Assembly: GCA_003427395.1 (NCBI GenBank)
Contig: BFEA01000323.1
Span: forward strand, 542,171-583,215
Source: Chara braunii
Lineage: Eukaryota; Streptophyta; Charophyceae; Charales; Characeae
Direction: 5' to 3'
Length of the DNA: 41,045 nucleotides
The notes below the pieces were generated by a model that was not told the DNA's origin, did no database searches, and was given only the letters and a program-made list of their open reading frames with translations. Made by a program: the position numbers and the translations under genes. Of this stretch, positions 1 through 9,883 are shown piece after piece; positions within the stretch are counted from its first letter, which is position 1, and every line of letters starts with the position of its first letter.

Positions 1-47
<47 letters not shown>
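1..47. repeat. (CA)n microsatellite
   Basis: Uninterrupted CA dinucleotide run that begins at the window edge, so its true length is unknown. Confidence 0.97.
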
Positions 48-50
<3 letters not shown>

Positions 51-236
51 TGGGGATCATGACCAGCGCAGCAACCTGCCCGGATTTCTTCAATGAAAAT
101 AAGAAAAGGGGGGGGGGGAAGAGCGATGGATCTCTCCCATCCCTCATCCAAACCCACAGGAGTGGTGATCATTTCCAGCGCAGCAACCTTTTCGCATTAC
201 TTCATTAAAAAAAAAAAAGACAAAAAAAAGGGGGGG
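48..236. repeat. Two-copy tandem repeat, ~112 bp
   Basis: Two similar units start at 48 and 160. Each opens with GAGTGG.GATCAT, continues with CCAGCGCAGCAACC, and runs into an A-rich then G-homopolymer stretch. The shared CCAGCG word also occurs in the dispersed core repeat elsewhere in the window, so these may be degraded retroposon ends. Confidence 0.6.
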
Positions 237-309
237 TTCAACTTTTAGCCAGGGGGTCTTCATCCGGAGCTAATAGTTGGACCCATCTAGCTTAGTTGTG
301 TGGTGATGA

Positions 310-900
310 TAGAGAGCTGGGTATCCTCCGTTCCCTCATATGTCCCTGGAGCCCGTTCCAGCCATGACACCCCCGACATCCCATACTAAGGAACTGCTAT
401 GCCAGCCTCAACCCTATGCTACATACTAGGAGGATAGGCAACCCTAGGTCATGAGTTATGAACTGAGTTTCTTATCCTTATGTTTTCTTTTTACTACAGT
501 GTTCTATGGTGTTGATGGTAGATAGATGGAAATTCTCCATTCCCTCGAATATCCCTGGAGCCCGTTCCGGCCCTGCGGTAAGGTGCAGTATCTCCTAACA
601 CCCCCGACATCCGTACTAAGGACTGCTATGCCAGCCTCAACTCTAAGGTACGTACTAGGAGGATAGCCCACCCTCAATCGTGAATCATGGACTGTAGGTA
701 TTGACCCTGGACAATCTATTAACCGTGTGTTGTATGACAATCCTCTGTTCCCTCGTATGTCCCTGGAGCCCGTTCCGGCCCTGCGGTAAAGTGCAGTATC
801 TCCTGACACTCCCGACATCCCGTACTAAGGAACTGCCACGCCAACCTCAAGCCTTTGACCACGTACTAAGAGGATGACCAGCCCTAAGTTACAGTCTCGT
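310..900. repeat. Tandem repeat, three copies of ~208 bp
   Basis: Three units are aligned on TCCCTC..AT.TCCCTGG at about 332, 541 and 748, each followed by AGCCCGTTCC.GCC, CCCGACATCC, a TACTAAGGA.CTGC word and a TACTA.GAGGAT word. The second and third copies are closest; both carry CCTGCGGTAA.GTGCAGTATC, which the first lacks. No convincing protein is encoded; the reading frames over it only reflect the repeat. Confidence 0.75.
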
Positions 901-1079
901 ATCGAATTGTACAAGGGACCCAACCTAGACCTACACTGTGAAATAGTCTGTAGCCTTGCTCTGCTGGGCTCGAGTAAACCGGACTATGAAAGCCACCCAG
1001 CAACCCCGAAGACCAAGGACATCAGGATACCCACCATCGCCCAGTCCCCACATACAACAACCACGGACTACCCCTTGGG

Positions 1080-1262
1080 TGGTGCGCAGACAGTGTTTGT
1101 AATAACTTACTTGTGTCATCCCAAGGGTGTGTGTGTCCAGCCGTGCGTCATTCTAACGCCCTGCCGGTGTCCATGCGCAAGGCTGCGGAGTTCTGAACCC
1201 GCAACCTTATACCACAATGCACATTTCCAACAGGTGCTCTAACCACTGAGCTACATCAACTG
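1080..1262 (-). mobile_element. tRNA-derived SINE (head region)
   Basis: On the minus strand, starting near 1262, the sequence reads like a tRNA gene. An A-box (TAGCTCAGTGGTTAGAGC) lies at about 1235-1254 and a B-box-like GGGTTCAGAACTC at about 1188-1200, with roughly tRNA spacing. The stem partners are too degraded for a working tRNA, and an unrelated body follows, which is the usual build of a tRNA-derived SINE. The downstream end of the body is not clear, so the left limit is a guess. Confidence 0.6.
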
Positions 1263-1711
1263 GACACTACAGTTATAACAATATAACTACAGTTATAACT
1301 TGTTTTTGTGGCTCCCGCATAGTTTCCCCTTTCCAAGAAATACAACTCCTTTTTTTTTTTTTTTTTTTTTTTCCACAAATAGCCCAGGTTGTTGTAGAGG
1401 CCTGATTACAGACATATGAGAGTCCCCTTCGGCACTCGGCCCTGTGTTAGAGGTTCCCTAATCCTATGGGACTCCCTCCCAACCTACCTCCTTCGTAATT
1501 TCTCCAATACAACTCTTGATTGAAAGCCAGGAAATGGGTCTGGCATCCCTCAGAAAAAGGTAGGCGGTCCCACTAAGCGCAGGAAAACCCTAACTACACA
1601 TGCAATAAAAACCAACACTAGAATCAACACATTAAAGTTGCTATAACTGGCACAAGAGGGGCCGGTCACATGTGGATGTATCTCAACACTACGCCCTTTG
1701 GAAAAAAAACG

Positions 1712-1719
<8 letters not shown>
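1263..1719. other. Intergenic, no gene seen; poly(T) at 1350-1372
   Basis: Non-coding stretch with a 20-plus T run at 1350-1372. By analogy with other T runs in this window it may be the A tail of a minus-strand retroposon, but the sequence to its right does not contain the core repeat. Nothing else is recognised. Confidence 0.5.

Positions 1720-1803
<84 letters not shown>
1720..1803. repeat. (AG)n microsatellite
   Basis: About 42 AG units. The Arg-Glu and Ser-Leu reading frames over it are artefacts of the dinucleotide repeat. Confidence 0.97.
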
Positions 1804-1804
<1 letters not shown>

Positions 1805-2345
1805 CAGGACTCAGAAGACCTATTTGACACTCAGGACATCGGCCATCTGTCCAGTGAAAGTACCCTGCCAGCGGCATGACAGGGTAACGCCCCAGTGCAT
1901 ACCCTATAGCCCAACCCTCCACCCGCAATTTAGGGTAGATCACCCCTCCATTCTGCAGTCACCCCCTACAAGGACGTTCAACACCCTCCGATGATGATGA
2001 TGTCTTCCCAGAGTGATGGTCCCCCCTCACATCAGTCCACCACCAACGGAATGCAACCAAGAAAACAGCAATAATAAGAAAGGGATAATTTGTAAAGCAC
2101 CCCCATAGGTTGCCATATAGGCCTTCGGCCATCGGGCCCTGGAAAATTTGGCGAGTACCCGGGCATTTTGCAAAGTTTGACGGTGCCCTGTAGGTGTATA
2201 TTGCAAAGATGGGCTTCCAACCGACGCCAGGGGTGTTTCAGATAAGTTCTTTTTTTGTCAGAAGGACATTCCGCTCCATTCACATCTTTTAGGGGCATTT
2301 TGGCATATATCTCAACTTATGGGGTTATCTAGCAAATTATCCACC

Positions 2346-2349
<4 letters not shown>
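1804..2349. other. Intergenic, no gene seen
   Basis: No coding signal. Words such as GGGCCCTGG near 2130-2145 are faintly like the core repeat family, but too degraded to call. Confidence 0.4.
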
Positions 2350-2378
<29 letters not shown>

Positions 2379-2500
2379 GAATTGGACATGTTCCAATTTT
2401 TTCGTGGGGAGAAACACGTGCTGGGAACCGGGCCAGCGTCCCATTCAAAAACATATTGAGAAGATCATGTAAAAAACTTTGAGTTACCGGGGCCATTACC
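2350..2500 (-). mobile_element. Core-repeat retroposon, copy 1
   Basis: A T run at 2350-2378 (an A tail on the minus strand) is followed by the degraded conserved core: GTGGGGAG, CACGTGCTGGGAACCGGG and CCAGCGTCCC, up to about 2440. Then comes AGTTACCGGGGCCATT near 2483-2500, which also follows the copy at 12153. This fits a SINE inserted on the minus strand. Confidence 0.7.
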
Positions 2501-3897
2501 CGGCTTCGGCTAAAAATGATAGCTATGCAATCTACACAGAGAGTTAGGTTCTCTAGAGATTGATCATGGGAATATTCAGACCGAAAACCACCCGCCTTTA
2601 GCAACCGTAAGCAGCTCAACCCTATCCGCCTCTCCCCTATACCCCGATGCCCAATCTCTACCAGGTCTCCCATCCCCGACTGCTAGGTTGCAGAGTGGCA
2701 CGACCCACCCCAGAAAACCCCCACCTGCTAGGCTAAAGGGCAAAGCGACCCGCCCCGGCTCCGGCCAGCATCGACTAAGTATCAGTTCACTAACTGACAC
2801 TAGAGTGCCTTCCACCCTCGACAACGTCCCAAATCTCTCTATCAGGTCTCATGCCTCCGTACCGCTCATGTTACAGGGCAGCGCGACCAAGCCCCAGCGC
2901 CGACCAACGTCATTCTGACCTCGTCCATCCGTAAACCACTAGGACCTAGGACATTAGCAGATACCAGACAAGCCACCAATCGTCGCCATAGTTGTAGTTC
3001 CGATCATCCACTCTTTCAAGTACTGGCTATAGACATCCAACCAAAAGAACCATCTCAACCTTACGCTGGCAAGACTTACTGCGGTAGAGATACCATCTCC
3101 ACCACTGCTGTACCCTATTTCCGCCCTACTGGCTAGCCCCTTCCCCGCAGAGTGCATTATCTCCAACCATCTCCACAAACACAGTCCGCTGCAACCAGCA
3201 TCAAAATTATGGAAATTTTTCCTATTACAACCTAAAAAATCACAAGAATTCAGAGAACTCAAATACAAGTGCAGGAATCGTAACCTAAAAAGACAGTCAA
3301 CACCTATTCTTTCCACAAGGAGAGAGGACGGGAGGGAAGTTCAACTACTTCTCTCCCCATGGAAATTCCTGCGCCTATTTTCGTCTCTGCTGAATGTAAA
3401 AGGCTCACAGGAAACTGAGCGGATTACTCTTCCCCCCCATAAAACAAACTCTTGCCCTTTCACTGCCTCCGCTAGAAGGCGCCCCCTCACCTCCCAACCC
3501 CAGTTCAGAACAGCCCCCTAATCACTCCTGCTCCCTCAGCAGCATGCTATACCCCCTAGAGCATGCCCCCGCAGAGCCGAAGATCCTCATTCCCCTGTGT
3601 CCCACCCCCTCCAAGTAAAACACCTCTCAACCTTTCACCTTGCTGAAAACGACACGGCCCCTTGTCCTCCCTCCCAACTGTCGTGGCTGATCCGACTCAA
3701 ATCAGCCTGGCCCAGAAGAGAACAAACCCACAATACCGCCCCTACCCTCTCAAGGATCACACCTCCCACCTTGTATAACCCTCGCAGGGGCTCCGAGGGG
3801 CTCCAAACCCTAAAGGAGATAATTCAATCAGCACCTATGAGCCCAAGTCCTACAATATCACAGCTTGAAAGTTGAGACTTGATTATGACCATTTTTT
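2501..3897. other. Intergenic; contains one copy of a dispersed C-rich repeat
   Basis: No gene is supported. The part from about 3063 to 3175 (GGCAAGACTTACTGC, then CCACCATCTCC-like and TGTACCCTATTTCC words) matches 12403-12510. Both therefore belong to a longer dispersed element that includes the neighbouring core repeats. Confidence 0.55.
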
Positions 3898-3922
3898 TAT
3901 ATTATTATTATTATTATTATTT
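3898..3922. repeat. (TTA)n microsatellite
   Basis: About eight TTA units following a T-rich run. Confidence 0.9.
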
Positions 3923-3982
3923 ACATCCTTTGACATCAGATAGGAGTGATGATAAGAACATACACTCCTACTTGACTCACCT

Positions 3983-4210
3983 GGGGCTCCAGTCTATTGG
4001 TGGGGAGCTGCACCTGCTGGAAAACGGGTCCAGCGTCGCTTGAAATACTGTAACAATGAAAAGATTATAGTTCAGCACATGCTAGGAACCGAGCCCAGGG
4101 TCCCACCTTCACAGCTATCGATGCTCTGATGCTATATGTTGGTGATGATGGCGGTGATAATGATGCTGAAAATTATAATAAAAACGGGTCCAGCGTCCCT
4201 TTTGCAACAA
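3983..4210 (-). mobile_element. Core-repeat retroposon fragments, copies 2-4
   Basis: Three pieces of the same core lie close together. The longest, at 3983-4040, has the TCTATTGGTGGGGAG, CACCTGCTGG and GGGTCCAGCG words. A partial copy at about 4077-4112 has AGCACATGCTAGGAACC, and a short one at about 4183-4201 has ACGGGTCCAGCGTCCC. They look like nested or broken insertions in one orientation. Confidence 0.65.
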
Positions 4211-4648
4211 TGTCATGAAGAAATACTGAGAAAGATCAGACATTGAGCCTCTTCACCCAGAGTTGGGCGTCGGAGTGAGTATCAGGCCCTAGCTCTTTGT
4301 GATGCATGATTTTTACTTCTAGAAAAATGTCGAGTGCAGCTAAGACTACTATAAAAACTAGATCTCCCTCCCCTCCCCGATTTTTGAATCCAACAAGGTA
4401 TCCAAACCATGCCATGACAAAGGAACAATAGCATCGGGCGATGGGGAGAATCGGTTGGGGAAGTCGTGCATTGGGCGGAGAGGGATGAAGGGGTTCACGA
4501 TAGTCCATTCGTTAAATATCAGTTTGTAATTTCGGCTCAAATCTTGTCTCTCTTCTCCATTTTCACCTTTCCATTCTATCCTCCTTATTTCCCCCCCTTT
4601 GTTCCCCCCTAACTAGTCATTGTTGAACAATTTAAAGGTTTTGAACTG
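4211..4648. other. Intergenic, no gene seen
   Basis: Nothing recognised. Short open frames here have no domain resemblance or repeat match. Confidence 0.4.
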
Positions 4649-4980
4649 CCATTTCGTCAAAATAGACATCTTTTATTTTTTGAATGAAATTGAAACCGAG
4701 TTTTTTTATCGAAAACTCGTCAAAATTTGTTGTTCCTGAGGGTCCAGCGTTTTACAAACACTGAACCCCTAGTTGTACATGGACCTAGCTTGAGACTAGG
4801 TACCTCCAACCAGTCCTTCCTGGAGGTACCTGGTCTCAAGCTAGGTCCATGTACAGCCAGGGGGTCCAGCGTTTGTAAAACGCTGGACCCTCAGGAACAA
4901 CAAATTTTGACGAGTTTTCGGCAAAAAAACTCGGTTTCAATTTCGTTCAAAAAAAAAAAAAAATCATTTTGACGAAATGG
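4649..4980. mobile_element. 332-bp foldback element (near-perfect palindrome)
   Basis: The sequence from 4649 is mirrored by its reverse complement ending at 4980, with the axis exactly at 4814.5. The outer ends are CCATTTCGTCAAAAT and its complement. The inner ends are TACCTCC and GGAGGTA around a 14-base spacer (4808-4821). Arms are about 159 bases with scattered mismatches. GGGTCCAGCG within both arms matches the dispersed core repeat, and the right arm contains a second small hairpin at about 4860-4890. The shape fits a foldback or MITE-type DNA element. No clear target-site duplication is visible, and no protein is encoded. A hairpin RNA source is an alternative reading. Confidence 0.8.
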
Positions 4981-5023
4981 TCGTTTTTAGAATATCCTTC
5001 TTTGACGAGTTGTACTATAGTTT

Positions 5024-5770
5024 GTCTTTTAAACTTTTCCATTTTGAATTTGTTGTTTAATCTTATCAGTGAATTCTAGGTCATCGAGTCTAGCTCCTTC
5101 CCATTCATTTGTACACCTCCTCTGCCAGATAGCCCAGACCCGAGAGGATAGCTCTCCTCCGCAGAGTAAACAGATTTTGGGTAAAATTGTCATTCTGATC
5201 AAGGGTCCAGACTTCCAACACAATTACTTTCTATCCCTATGACCATTTTTGAGATGTTTCCAACTGATCCCAGATGTGGTCCCACCATCTCCAGAGCCAA
5301 ACGGCCCCTGGGCATGATAGAAAGATATGTTTTATAGTTTTCATAATTTTCCTACTGGGGAAGGCTGATTTACATAATTTACACTAGGGTTCAACCAAAC
5401 CCTTCACATCCAGAGAGAATCTGTTAATCAATCAGTCGTTTCTAGGAAGACAATGGTGTTCGATTCGCCACTATAGAGAAGCTATCTTAGATGGTCTTGA
5501 TCTTACCGCTTTGAACCACGCTGAGCGCACTTGCCTTAAGTCGTCTTCGCCTATGTTCAGCTAATTCATCCATCTCATCGAGACTCTGTCTATTAAGTTA
5601 ACTCTGGGTCTGAGCATTCGATAGGTAGACTTGACTGATCGGGAGTGTAGTGAGCGAGTGTAATATTTTTGTTTTTCACGCCCCATGTCTAGAACACTGG
5701 GTCTATTGGAAGATCTGAGATTCCAGATGAGGGTCTAGAGGTCAACCATGATGAAGAGAGAGAAGGTTAA
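5024..5770 (-). pseudogene. LINE-A ORF2, C-terminal zf-RVT domain
   Basis: Conceptual translation on the minus strand gives a post-RT region containing VRSAWFKAVRSRPSKIASL, then a broken WRIEHHCLPRN, then the zinc-binding signature C-x2-C (codons at 5381-5383 and 5372-5374), H (5327-5329) and C (5312-5314) followed by WLWRWWD. This is the zf-RVT pattern found at the C-terminus of plant LINE ORF2 proteins. The last part (RVWAIWQRRCTNEWEGAR, near 5080-5150) resembles the LINE fragment at 17290-17628. Several in-frame stops and a frameshift make it non-functional. It is separated from the upstream RT only by the repeat cluster at 5795-6178. Confidence 0.8.
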
Positions 5771-5794
5771 CAACAGTCGTATTTTTCATCACCA

Positions 5795-6178
5795 CTGTAG
5801 GTTACCCTTCACTACTTCAGGATGCAGCTTGCTTAAACAGATGGTTTTCAGGGTCTTCGGACCTTTCACCACTTCAGGACCATTCAAGTCTAAAAATCTT
5901 GAATGGTCCTGAAGTGGTGAAAACTCCGAAGACCCTAAAAACCACCTGTTTAGGCATGCTGCGTCCTCAAGTGGTGAAGGGTGGTTTTTATGGTCTTCGG
6001 ACCTTTCACCACTTCAGGACCATTCATGATTTTATAATGTCAAAAACTCTCATTTGATCACTTCAGGACACTCTTCACCACTTCAGGATGTAGCCTACCT
6101 AAACAGGTGGTTTTCAGGGTCTTCAGACCTTTCAACACTTCAGGATTATTCATGATTTTCAAACTGTCGAAAACTGTT
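5795..6178. mobile_element. Foldback/MITE cluster inserted in LINE-A ORF2
   Basis: Positions 5805-5981 form an inverted repeat with axis near 5893. Its arms contain CTTCA.CACTTCAGGA, AAACAG.TGGTTTT, AGGGTCTTCGGA and CACTTCAGGACCATTCA. The same ~90-bp unit is present again in direct orientation, partly at about 5982-6040 and nearly whole at about 6073-6160. LINE coding homology stops on one side near 5770 and resumes on the other near 6178, so the cluster interrupts a previously continuous reading frame. The element has no coding capacity and no obvious target-site duplication. Confidence 0.75.
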
Positions 6179-7103
6179 ACTTCAGAATTTTCATTCCTGA
6201 ATTCTCAGCTACCTGATAACCGCATGTGTATGAAGAGTCATTCTGAAGCACCGTGATCCTAAAGATTTGGTCTTTTGGTATCCATTGTGTCTTTCTTTGA
6301 GGGTGTTGACTCACCAGATTATCCTCATTTAACTGGAAAATTGAGATTAACACTAGGGAGTCCACGGGAGGAACTAGGATGTTCCCCACTGTGTGGGGCT
6401 CGTTTCTAAGGCCCACTCAGTCGCTTCCCTAGAAATTTTTACTTTTTTTAGGAGCCGAATCCAGTCTAATGGGATTAAGTCTATAATCCTTTTAAAACTT
6501 TTATTCACATGATGGCAGTGTCTTAGTCTGATGCGCAGTGAATTTGAGGTAATCCAGTCTTTGGTTATTTCGTCTCAAATATCCTTGATTCTTGTGATGT
6601 CTTTCGGATCCTTATCCAACCCTTCCAGGGGTTCTCGTTACAGTGTAGGGTATAGCCTTGGGAGTCTCTAATCCATTTATTGTTGAATATTGGTTGGCGG
6701 ATAATCTCTTCTCACCTCTTGGGAGGATGTTTCTCATGCAAGAGAAGTTTCCTCTATGTCTTTAGGATTCTAATTCAAAGAGCATCCTTACCAATGTCCT
6801 GTCTGGCCGCATTCCTATTCTTGAAGTCTTGAGTGTTGAGGATGTGTTGCGCATTCCTTGGAATTGGCCATGCTCTGTTTTCCAGCCACATAGCCGGGTC
6901 TACTGCAATGTCAGTAAGGGGAGTCAGTCTTCTCAGTTGCTCTCATGCGAGGGTGCTCCAAGTGTTTGTGAGTTGAACAAAAGCTTCTTAATCCACGATA
7001 TTGAGAGGGTCATAGTTTGAGTGGATGGGTCGATGATGCCCAACCCTCCTTGGGATTTGGGCTATATAATGGATGACCAGGCTACTCTGCTGATTACAAT
7101 TTT
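6177..7103 (-). pseudogene. LINE-A ORF2, post-RT region
   Basis: In broken minus-strand frames the translation follows LINE-B's plus-strand ORF at 23788-25150: GGLGIIDPS matches GGLGILDPL, RIIDLIPLDWIRLL matches KIIDLIPLEWIRIL, and NILVPPVDSLVLISIFQL aligns with the last residues of LINE-B before its breakpoint. The final open piece (6177-6416) extends about 50 residues beyond that breakpoint, showing what LINE-B has lost. At least several stops and shifts are present. Confidence 0.75.
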
Positions 7104-8583
7104 TTAATCGTGATTGTCTCTCCATAGGAAAGCTCTGAGCTGTTGTTGGAATATTTTGATGGATGAGTCATCCAGAGCCCATAAGGTTGATTTGTAGCAG
7201 GTTGAGGCCAAGATTACATTGTTGACTACTAAGGAACGACCCATGATTGAAGTATGCTTGTCTTTCCACAATTCTAATTTGGACAGGGCATTTTGCATTA
7301 TCCTTTCATTATTTGTCTTTGGTTTTCCTTCTGGAGATAGGGAGATGCCTATGATTCTAATTGGAGTATTCTTGGGGACCCACTTGATACGGGGGGACTT
7401 TGGTGGCTTTACCCCTTGGTGGTGGATCCAATATCCTAGGGTTTTGCCTCCCCAATTGACTTTCATGTCTGATAATCTGCATAATTTGTTTAGTAGTCAT
7501 TTAATTGTTTCAATGTTTTCGGAGGTTGCATCTACCATCAGAGAGAGATCATCTGCAAACAATGAACAAATAGGAATTGTCTCATCAGGAATCAAGGAGA
7601 TCTGTATTTTTTTTATGTCCTTGTTATGGTTGAGGTTGACAGTCAAAGCTTCCATGATTATGATGAACAGAAAATGCGCTGAAGGGTCGCCTTGTCTGAC
7701 CGATCTCTATAGGTTAATTGGGGGGGGCACGTTACCATTTAGAGAGACTCTAGTAGAAGCTTTCTGGTGCATGATTTCTATCCATCTCCTGAAGTGTGGG
7801 TCAAAATTCATCTTTTGTAAGCATTTGTCTAAAAAAAAAACAGTCCACATGGTCATAAGTTTTTTCAAAATCAATGAATATAAGTGTTGCGTTACGTTTG
7901 GACTGGCAGGAGATTCTTAGTAGTTCATTTATCAGTAAGATATTGTCTTCAATATTTCGTCCCGTGATAAAACCAGTTTGCGCCGGATGAATGATGTCCG
8001 CTATGATGTTCGTCAATCTATCAGCTAGAGTCTTGACTACTAGCTTGTATACTACTGTCAGTAGGGTGATGAGTCTGTGGTTCTTAATATTGACTTTGTC
8101 CCCTTTCTTATAAAGGAGAGTCAGTACCCCTTGGCTTACTATCTTCACCATGTCCCCATAGGTCCAGATTGCCTGATAATAGTCCATAAGGTCCTGAGGT
8201 CGGGAGTCCCACATGGTTTCCCAAAATTCCTTAGGGAGGCCGTCTATGCCTGACATCTTTTCTTCTTCCATTAAAATTAAAGTTTTTCAGATCTCTTTCT
8301 TTGATAGGGGCATCTCTAGGTTTTTCCTTTGAGAGTTTGTGATTATCTTACTCAGTGGGAGAAGGAATTCATCTATCTCTGTGGATGTCTGAGGTTTGAG
8401 AATTGAAGAAGTCTGGGAAGTGAAGAGATCTTTGTAAAAGTCTCTGGCTATTTTAGTGCAGGCCGTTGTGGAGGCAGTCAGGGGAGCATTCTTGTCAAAT
8501 GGGTCGGCCAATGCTTCAATTGTGGTCCTTCCTACTCTTGCTCTGGCCATAGAGAAAAATTGAGTGTCCATGGCTCCTTCCAT
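7104..8583 (-). pseudogene. LINE-A ORF2, reverse transcriptase domain
   Basis: Minus-strand pieces give the classic non-LTR RT motifs: GIDGLPKEF near 8245, LLYKKGDK, the degraded [24 protein letters not shown], the catalytic-aspartate motif FIDFEKTYDHVD (near 7840-7875), a degraded RSVRQGDP near 7690-7720, and the catalytic FADD at 7548-7559. The 7104-7466 piece ends the thumb-like region (FGRS-like MGRSLVVNN, then FLWRDNHD). The 8287-8583 piece is the linker between endonuclease and RT, matching LINE-B (EGAMD..FFSMARARVGRT). The RT would copy LINE RNA by target-primed reverse transcription. Frames change between pieces and a stop lies just before RSVRQGDP, so this copy is dead. Confidence 0.9.
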
Positions 8584-8886
8584 CTAATGGACGTTGAGTT
8601 TTCCTCTGATCCTAGTGCCTTGTCATCTATATTTTTTAAATTTGGGAGTTTGTCTTCCATTTCTATGATCTTTTCTGCCCGAGGTTGTAGGTCCTCTGGG
8701 GAGGATGAACTAATTTCCTATTCTTGAAGATCTTGAATATTTTTATGAAGCTCAGATTTTAGTTGGTACCTTAGATTGACAAAGGGTTTTGGAGTATTCA
8801 TTACATTTACGGCCGAGGAATACTAGACTATTATTGAACCAATTTATGTCACTGTTAACGATGGGTTTTTGTTCTCTCGAGAATTC

Positions 8887-9740
8887 TCAAACATCCTCCA
8901 TATATTTTTGGAAACAAGAGTCTTTAAGATGAGATGTATTGAGCTTGTAGTATCCCCTACCTTGTTCTGGCTCCTTGCAAAAGGTAAAAACTGTCATTCC
9001 CATCGAATGATCCAGATCAGGGAAAAGACTGCGTGGCAGAATATTAGCGAACTGGAGGGCACCGTGTAACTCTTCAGACACTAGGACGAGGTTAATTCTG
9101 GGTTTAGTGCTCTTATTTGCCTGATTTTTCCTGAACAAGAAAAAATCTTGGTTGTTGGGTTGAGCCTTCTAAATGAGTCAAGAAGGTTGGATGTGTGACA
9201 TAAATTAGCTATTATTAGTTCATCCATCTCTGTGTAGGCAGAACAAGGGCAGGGAATGGTTTATCTGTCCAGATTCGGATATGATGCTGCATTGAAATCT
9301 CCTACCAAAATGATTGGGATCCTAGTTGGAAGACGTTGTAGGATGTCTTCAAAGAACACCCTGCGTTCGACAGGATCATTAGGGCCGTATACATTCAAAA
9401 TACTAACCACCTCAAGTTCCAACCTGGCGAGGATGTAGACCCATCTCCCTTCTTGCTTGTCTGCTTCACAATCCAACACCTTGATCTTGGACTATGGCGA
9501 TAACCATATGACCACTCTTGCGCTCCTTGGTTTGTGGGCGTGCACTCTAAACGCAGTGTAGGGTCAAACTTCTTTGTGATTGTGGTTATGTAATGGTGTG
9601 TCCATTAACTGTGTTTCCTGAATGCAAATTACATATGGCCATTTCCTGCCTCCAACTCCTTTGAGGAGTTGAAGTATGACTTGTCTTTTATTTATCTTGG
9701 CGGAGGCAAGGCCATTAACATTGAGAGTTCTTAAGTCCAT
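8887..9740 (-). pseudogene. LINE-A ORF2, endonuclease domain
   Basis: Conceptual translation starts at an ATG at 9738-9740 with MDLRTLNVNGLASAK, which fits a genuine ORF2 start because nothing coding precedes it. Apurinic-type (EEP-fold) endonuclease landmarks follow: CIQETQL with the metal-binding glutamate, NVYGPNDP, VGDFNA near 9285-9300, PRINLVLVSEEL and a terminal DLDHSMG. The enzyme nicks target DNA to prime reverse transcription. In-frame stops and a frameshift between about 9130 and 9250 inactivate it. It aligns throughout with the LINE-B endonuclease at 26378-27127. Confidence 0.88.
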
Positions 9741-9883
9741 GTTTGCATTTCTTTCGAGGATTTTTCATTTTTTATCCTTGTTATACAACAGGTGTAAAGG
9801 GTTCACCTTTTCCATTTTTTCTGTCATCCTTCTACCAATTTACATGAAGCAAATTTAAACTTGGATTCAACTGACAGATCTTT

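Noticed and set aside
1670-1994. Arg-Glu-repeat and Ser-Leu-repeat proteins
   Set aside because: Translations of the (AG)n microsatellite; no flanking coding signal.
7219-7920. Plus-strand open frame of 233 codons
   Set aside because: It is antisense to the LINE-A reverse transcriptase, whose motifs (including FADD) are read on the minus strand.
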